Below, one piece after another: positions 53,543 to 56,525 of a DNA stretch of 56,525 nt. The stretch spans positions 1 to 56,525 of the forward strand of contig CAIYOW010000069.1 in the NCBI GenBank assembly GCA_903927955.1, read 5' to 3'. The notes under the pieces were generated by a model that saw nothing but the letters and a program-made list of their open reading frames with translations, did no database searches and had not been told where the DNA came from. The position numbers and the translations under genes are program-made. How positions within the stretch are numbered: the stretch's first letter is position 1; each line of letters starts with the position of its first letter. This stretch comes from an uncultured Methylococcaceae bacterium (GTDB taxonomy: Bacteria > Pseudomonadota > Gammaproteobacteria > Methylococcales > Methylomonadaceae).

Positions 53543-54466
53543 TTATTTTTTGGCACGACTGACTACATAAACACCCGCCAACACTAAAAAAGTACCGCCC
53601 AGTTGCAGGGGGGTTATTGCCTCGCCCAGTAAAAAATGCGCCAGTACCAGTGTGACTATTGGGCCGGTGGTACTGACAATGGAGGCGGGGCCAGCACCGA
53701 TGCGGCGGATACCGGCATTCAGAAAGAACGACGGCAACACGGTCGAAAACACCGCCATAATCAAGGCCAGCCGATACACTTCTAAGGGCAAGTGCCATAA
53801 GTCTAGCCCGCGCGCCAGCACAAAATGGCTGATGGTGACAACACAAGCAATGCTCATGCTATAGGCGGTGAACTTACCGGAGCCGATGCCTTGGGTCATC
53901 AAACTGCTGCCCATGACAAAAAACGCAAAAATCACCGAACTGGCCAGCACCAGTGCGGAACCCAACCAGACCGCCGACGACTCCCAAGACAGGTGTTCGA
54001 CGAACACTAACATCATGCCCGCATAGCTTAGGGCTAATGCAACCGCCACGCGCTTGCTGATGCCGCGTTTTTGCCAAAGCGCGGTAAACAGCACCACAAA
54101 GGTCGGGTACAGGAACAATATTACCCGTTCCAAGCCTGCCGAGATGTATTGCAAGCCCAAAAAATCCAAAAAACTGGCGAAGTAATAGCCCATCAGACCC
54201 AGTAAGCCAATCAGCAACCATTGTTTAGCGGTCAATGGGGCGGCTTGTGCGATAGCTTTAGTGCGGCTGTGCCATAACGAGGCCAGCAAGAAAAATGGCA
54301 GTGAGAACAGCATCCGCAAGGCGATCAGGCTTAAGGCATCGACGGCGGGGCTAACGGCATAGGCCAGCTTGATTAAAATAGCCTTGGCGGCAAAGCCCAA
54401 GGCGCCCAGCAGCACTAAGACCAGCCCTATGAACATGCCGGATTGATGAGCTGGTTTTTTAACCAT
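53543..54466 (-). CDS. EamA-type drug/metabolite transporter
   Basis: A 307-residue inner-membrane protein with ten helices in two EamA repeats (about 12-150 and 165-300). The second repeat ends with GPIVTLVLAHFLLGEAITPLQLGGTFLVLAGVYVV. Family members export metabolites such as amino acids; the substrate cannot be told. It follows the APH-like gene on the same strand by 54 bp. Confidence 0.9.
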   Translation of the reverse strand: MVKKPAHQSGMFIGLVLVLLGALGFAAKAILIKLAYAVSPAVDALSLIALRMLFSLPFFLLASLWHSRTKAIAQAAPLTAKQWLLIGLLGLMGYYFASFLDFLGLQYISAGLERVILFLYPTFVVLFTALWQKRGISKRVAVALALSYAGMMLVFVEHLSWESSAVWLGSALVLASSVIFAFFVMGSSLMTQGIGSGKFTAYSMSIACVVTISHFVLARGLDLWHLPLEVYRLALIMAVFSTVLPSFFLNAGIRRIGAGPASIVSTTGPIVTLVLAHFLLGEAITPLQLGGTFLVLAGVYVVSRAKK

Positions 54467-54520
54467 GATATTGTCTGGACATAAGTGTATAAGTGACTGG
54501 GGGCATGTCGGGGCGCTGGT

Positions 54521-55570
54521 TTAGAAACGGTGGGGCATTAGGTGGTGCAACAAGCTTTTTATGTCGGCTTGTTTGTCCATAATATCACTGCATAAGCGGA
54601 ACTGTTGCTGCGCCCGGTGCAGGTTTTGTTGCGCATAGGTAGTCTTAAAATAGCGGTTGCCATCCAAGTAATCAGTATAGAAGCGTAGGCCCAGCTCAAA
54701 CGGGATGAGCCGTATGGATGGGTATAAATAGCGGTCATCCGCCGCCGAAAAGAACGCCCCGACCTGTCCAAGATAGCCCTCCAGCCAAGCGGCGCAAAGG
54801 GCCAGATCAAATTGTCCGGTATCGGCGCTATGGCAGCATGAGCGTAGGCTATCGCCGATGTCATAATGCACCAAGCCGGGCTTGACAGTATCCAAATCGA
54901 CCAGTCCGATGATATTGCCGCTGTGCTGGTCAAACAAAAAATTATCCAGCTTGGGGTCACCGTGGATTACCCGTAGGGTCAGCTCGCCACTCTGCTTGGC
55001 TTGCTCCAAATCACGGGTAATGGCTTGGTGGCGTTCTATAAACTGCTGGCAGAAAGCATCAACAGGCACAGGGCTGTGTGCGGTGGTGTGCCGGTAATGG
55101 CGCAGATAGTCCGGGGCAATATGAAAGCCTGGCAAGGTGTCATGTAAGGTTTGCACGGGCAAATCGCTGCATAGGCGGTGAAAATGCGCCAGTGCAACGC
55201 CGGTTTGCCGAACATCGTGCAAGTGGCGTGGATTTTGTAAGCTATAGCTATTAGCGATGAAGCTTAATGCGCGCCAAAAATCGCCTTGGCTGTCGAGATA
55301 AAACGGCTGTCCTGACAGGGTGCTGATGGGGGCTGGCAATTGCAGCTCAAAACCCTGTGCCGGTTTTTGGGCAATGTGTTGCGCCAGCACTGCCAAATTG
55401 GTGGAAATCAGTTCGGGCACTGGAAATACTTGCCGGTTAATGCGCTGCAAGACAAATGGCTGGGCAGCGGTACTGACCAGAAAGGTGTCATTAATCAGAC
55501 CGCCACCCAACGGGCTTAACTGGTGGATGGGGTCGGCAAATTGTCGGGCTATGGCGATCAGAGCTTGCAT
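54521..55570 (-). CDS. APH-fold small-molecule kinase (NahK-like)
   Basis: A 349-residue protein-kinase-like phosphotransferase. The nucleotide loop is SPLGGGLINDTFLV. The catalytic loop is RVIHGDPKLDNFLFD (Brenner-type HxDxxxxN), and the metal-binding Asp is in GLVDLDTVKPG. The C-terminal RLIPFELGLRFYTDYLDGNRYFK helix resembles N-acetylhexosamine 1-kinases. So it more likely phosphorylates a sugar than an antibiotic, but the substrate is uncertain. It lies 33 bp after rdgB. Confidence 0.82.
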   Translation of the reverse strand: MQALIAIARQFADPIHQLSPLGGGLINDTFLVSTAAQPFVLQRINRQVFPVPELISTNLAVLAQHIAQKPAQGFELQLPAPISTLSGQPFYLDSQGDFWRALSFIANSYSLQNPRHLHDVRQTGVALAHFHRLCSDLPVQTLHDTLPGFHIAPDYLRHYRHTTAHSPVPVDAFCQQFIERHQAITRDLEQAKQSGELTLRVIHGDPKLDNFLFDQHSGNIIGLVDLDTVKPGLVHYDIGDSLRSCCHSADTGQFDLALCAAWLEGYLGQVGAFFSAADDRYLYPSIRLIPFELGLRFYTDYLDGNRYFKTTYAQQNLHRAQQQFRLCSDIMDKQADIKSLLHHLMPHRF

Positions 55571-55603
55571 CGGGGCCGGGGCTACGCTCTGATGAGGGTT
55601 TTG

Positions 55604-56221
55604 CTAAAGGTTGGCATGGACTGGCTTATGCTGAATGGCAGCCACTAGCTGGCGCAATGCTTGCCCTCGGTGGCTTAGGGTGTTTTTAAGCTCGGCGGAC
55701 AGTTCGGCGGAGGTGTAGGACAGGCTGGGCAGCCAGAATACCGGATCGTATCCGAAGCCATTGTTACCCTGACAATGCGGCAAAATCTGGCCTTGCCAAA
55801 CACCGTGGGCAATTAGCGGGCAAGGGTCGTCGGCATGGGCGAGATACACCATGACACAAACAAACCGCGCTGTGCGCTGCGCCTCCCCTACCCCCGCCAA
55901 TGCTTGTAGCAGCTTGTCTATATTGGTCTGATCACTGGCATCTATGCCAGCATAACGTGCGGAAATTACCCCAGGTGCGCCGTGCAGGGCATCTACCATA
56001 AGCCCGGAATCATCCGCTATTGTGGGTAGTCCGCAATGGCGGGCGGCGTGGCGGGCTTTGAGCAAGGCGTTTTCGACAAACGTGGGCGCGGGCTCTTCCG
56101 CTTCAGTCACGCCAAAGTCGGCTTGCGGCCTGATCTGGAAGCCGGTCAAAAGAGCTTGTATTTCCTTAATTTTGCCGCTGTTGTTGCTGGCCAATACGAG
56201 AGTGTCGGGGCTTGCTTTCAT
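55604..56221 (-). CDS. rdgB: dITP/XTP pyrophosphatase
   Basis: A 205-residue HAM1/RdgB enzyme that removes deaminated purine triphosphates (ITP, XTP, dITP). Motifs are LVLASNNSGKIKEI (triphosphate loop), PTFVENALLKARHAA, TIADDSGLMVDALHGAPGVISARYAG (metal and base site) and NGFGYDPVFWLP with SHRGQAL at the end. The ATG at 56221 gives the usual start; a TTG five codons earlier is the alternative. It follows yicC at a distance of 184 bp. Confidence 0.95.
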   Translation of the reverse strand: MKASPDTLVLASNNSGKIKEIQALLTGFQIRPQADFGVTEAEEPAPTFVENALLKARHAARHCGLPTIADDSGLMVDALHGAPGVISARYAGIDASDQTNIDKLLQALAGVGEAQRTARFVCVMVYLAHADDPCPLIAHGVWQGQILPHCQGNNGFGYDPVFWLPSLSYTSAELSAELKNTLSHRGQALRQLVAAIQHKPVHANL

Positions 56222-56405
56222 TTGTTCGTTGTTCAAATAGGTCAGGTGTCGGCCAGTGCCCGTAAAAAGTAGTGCCGTTGTGGGTCAGATGACCGTTCCG
56301 GCAATGTGTGTAAACGGGTTATCATGCCATACATTGTACTCAAAACAGTCACCACAGAATTCTGCACAGACCATAACACGCGCATTTAGTGTAAGGCTGC
56401 AACCC

Positions 56406-56525
56406 TTACTCAATATTCTGCACTTGCTCACGCATTTGTTCAATCAGCACCTTAAGCTCAATGGCAATTTGCGTCATTTCCTTATCCATGGACTTGGACC
56501 CCAGTGTGTTCGCCTCGCGATTCAG
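56406..56525 (-). CDS. yicC: YicC-family endoribonuclease, C-terminal end (partial)
   Basis: The window edge cuts a minus-strand gene of which only the last 39 codons are present: LNREANTLGSKSMDKEM, then IELKVLIEQMREQVQNIE and TAA at 56406-56408. This is the highly conserved C-terminus of YicC/YloC stress RNases (metal-dependent endonucleases). The gene begins beyond 56525. Confidence 0.9.
   Translation of the reverse strand: MNREANTLGSKSMDKEMTQIAIELKVLIEQMREQVQNIE

Overview
The window looks like a chromosomal segment of a hopanoid-making gammaproteobacterium. A type I methanotroph (Methylococcales) fits best: the gene order of yajC-secD-secF, ndk-rlmN, hisS-yfgM-bamB-der and trpD-trpC is gammaproteobacterial, and a one-gene squalene synthase sits directly next to squalene-hopene cyclase, hpnG, hpnN and an hpnO-type aminotransferase. 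No methane-oxidation gene is in the window, so the assignment is an inference.

Layout. 1-739: end of a type I-F CRISPR array (12 complete repeats plus one cut by the window edge; the cas genes and leader must lie to the left). 0.87-9.5 kb: housekeeping and envelope genes (a glycine-zipper lipoprotein, trmN6, a DUF2914 protein, trpD-trpC, a membrane class III nucleotide cyclase overlapping a lipoprotein gene, mepA). 9.5-23 kb: a divergent hopanoid region. Leftward run hpnH, an mlaC/hpnM-like gene, mlaA and a small unknown gene; rightward run sqs, shc, hpnG, hpnN, hpnO, then copC and copD. Between the two arms is a 447-bp control region with repeated dyad elements. 23.5-33.7 kb: protein export (yajC, secD, secF), ndk, rlmN, hisS, yfgM, bamB, der and tpx.

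33.7-38.7 kb: a compact type II restriction-modification island inserted after tpx. It holds an Eco47II-family endonuclease, Vsr, a C5-methyltransferase with a MerR-like DNA-binding head, a TdeIII-family endonuclease broken by a one-base frameshift, and a second C5-methyltransferase. Both nuclease families are known for GGNCC specificity, so this looks like two stacked systems for one target, with one nuclease dead. 38.9-40.4 kb: an AT-richer orphan membrane protein gene. 40.4-47.6 kb: siroheme and sulfur genes (cysG, tusA, a siroheme sulfite/nitrite reductase with its DUF934 partner) around ampG and nhaD.

47.6-49.9 kb: remains of a type I restriction system (an hsdR start fragment and two hsdS pieces, all on the minus strand) with a DUF2971 gene still intact between them. 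50-56.5 kb: an asparaginase-like protein lacking the usual active-site lysine, a PAP2 phosphatase and MJ1255-type glycosyltransferase pair, a brnT-brnA toxin-antitoxin pair with a clear promoter/operator, a drug/metabolite exporter, an APH-fold kinase, rdgB, and the last 39 codons of yicC. No tRNA, rRNA or insertion sequence was recognised.
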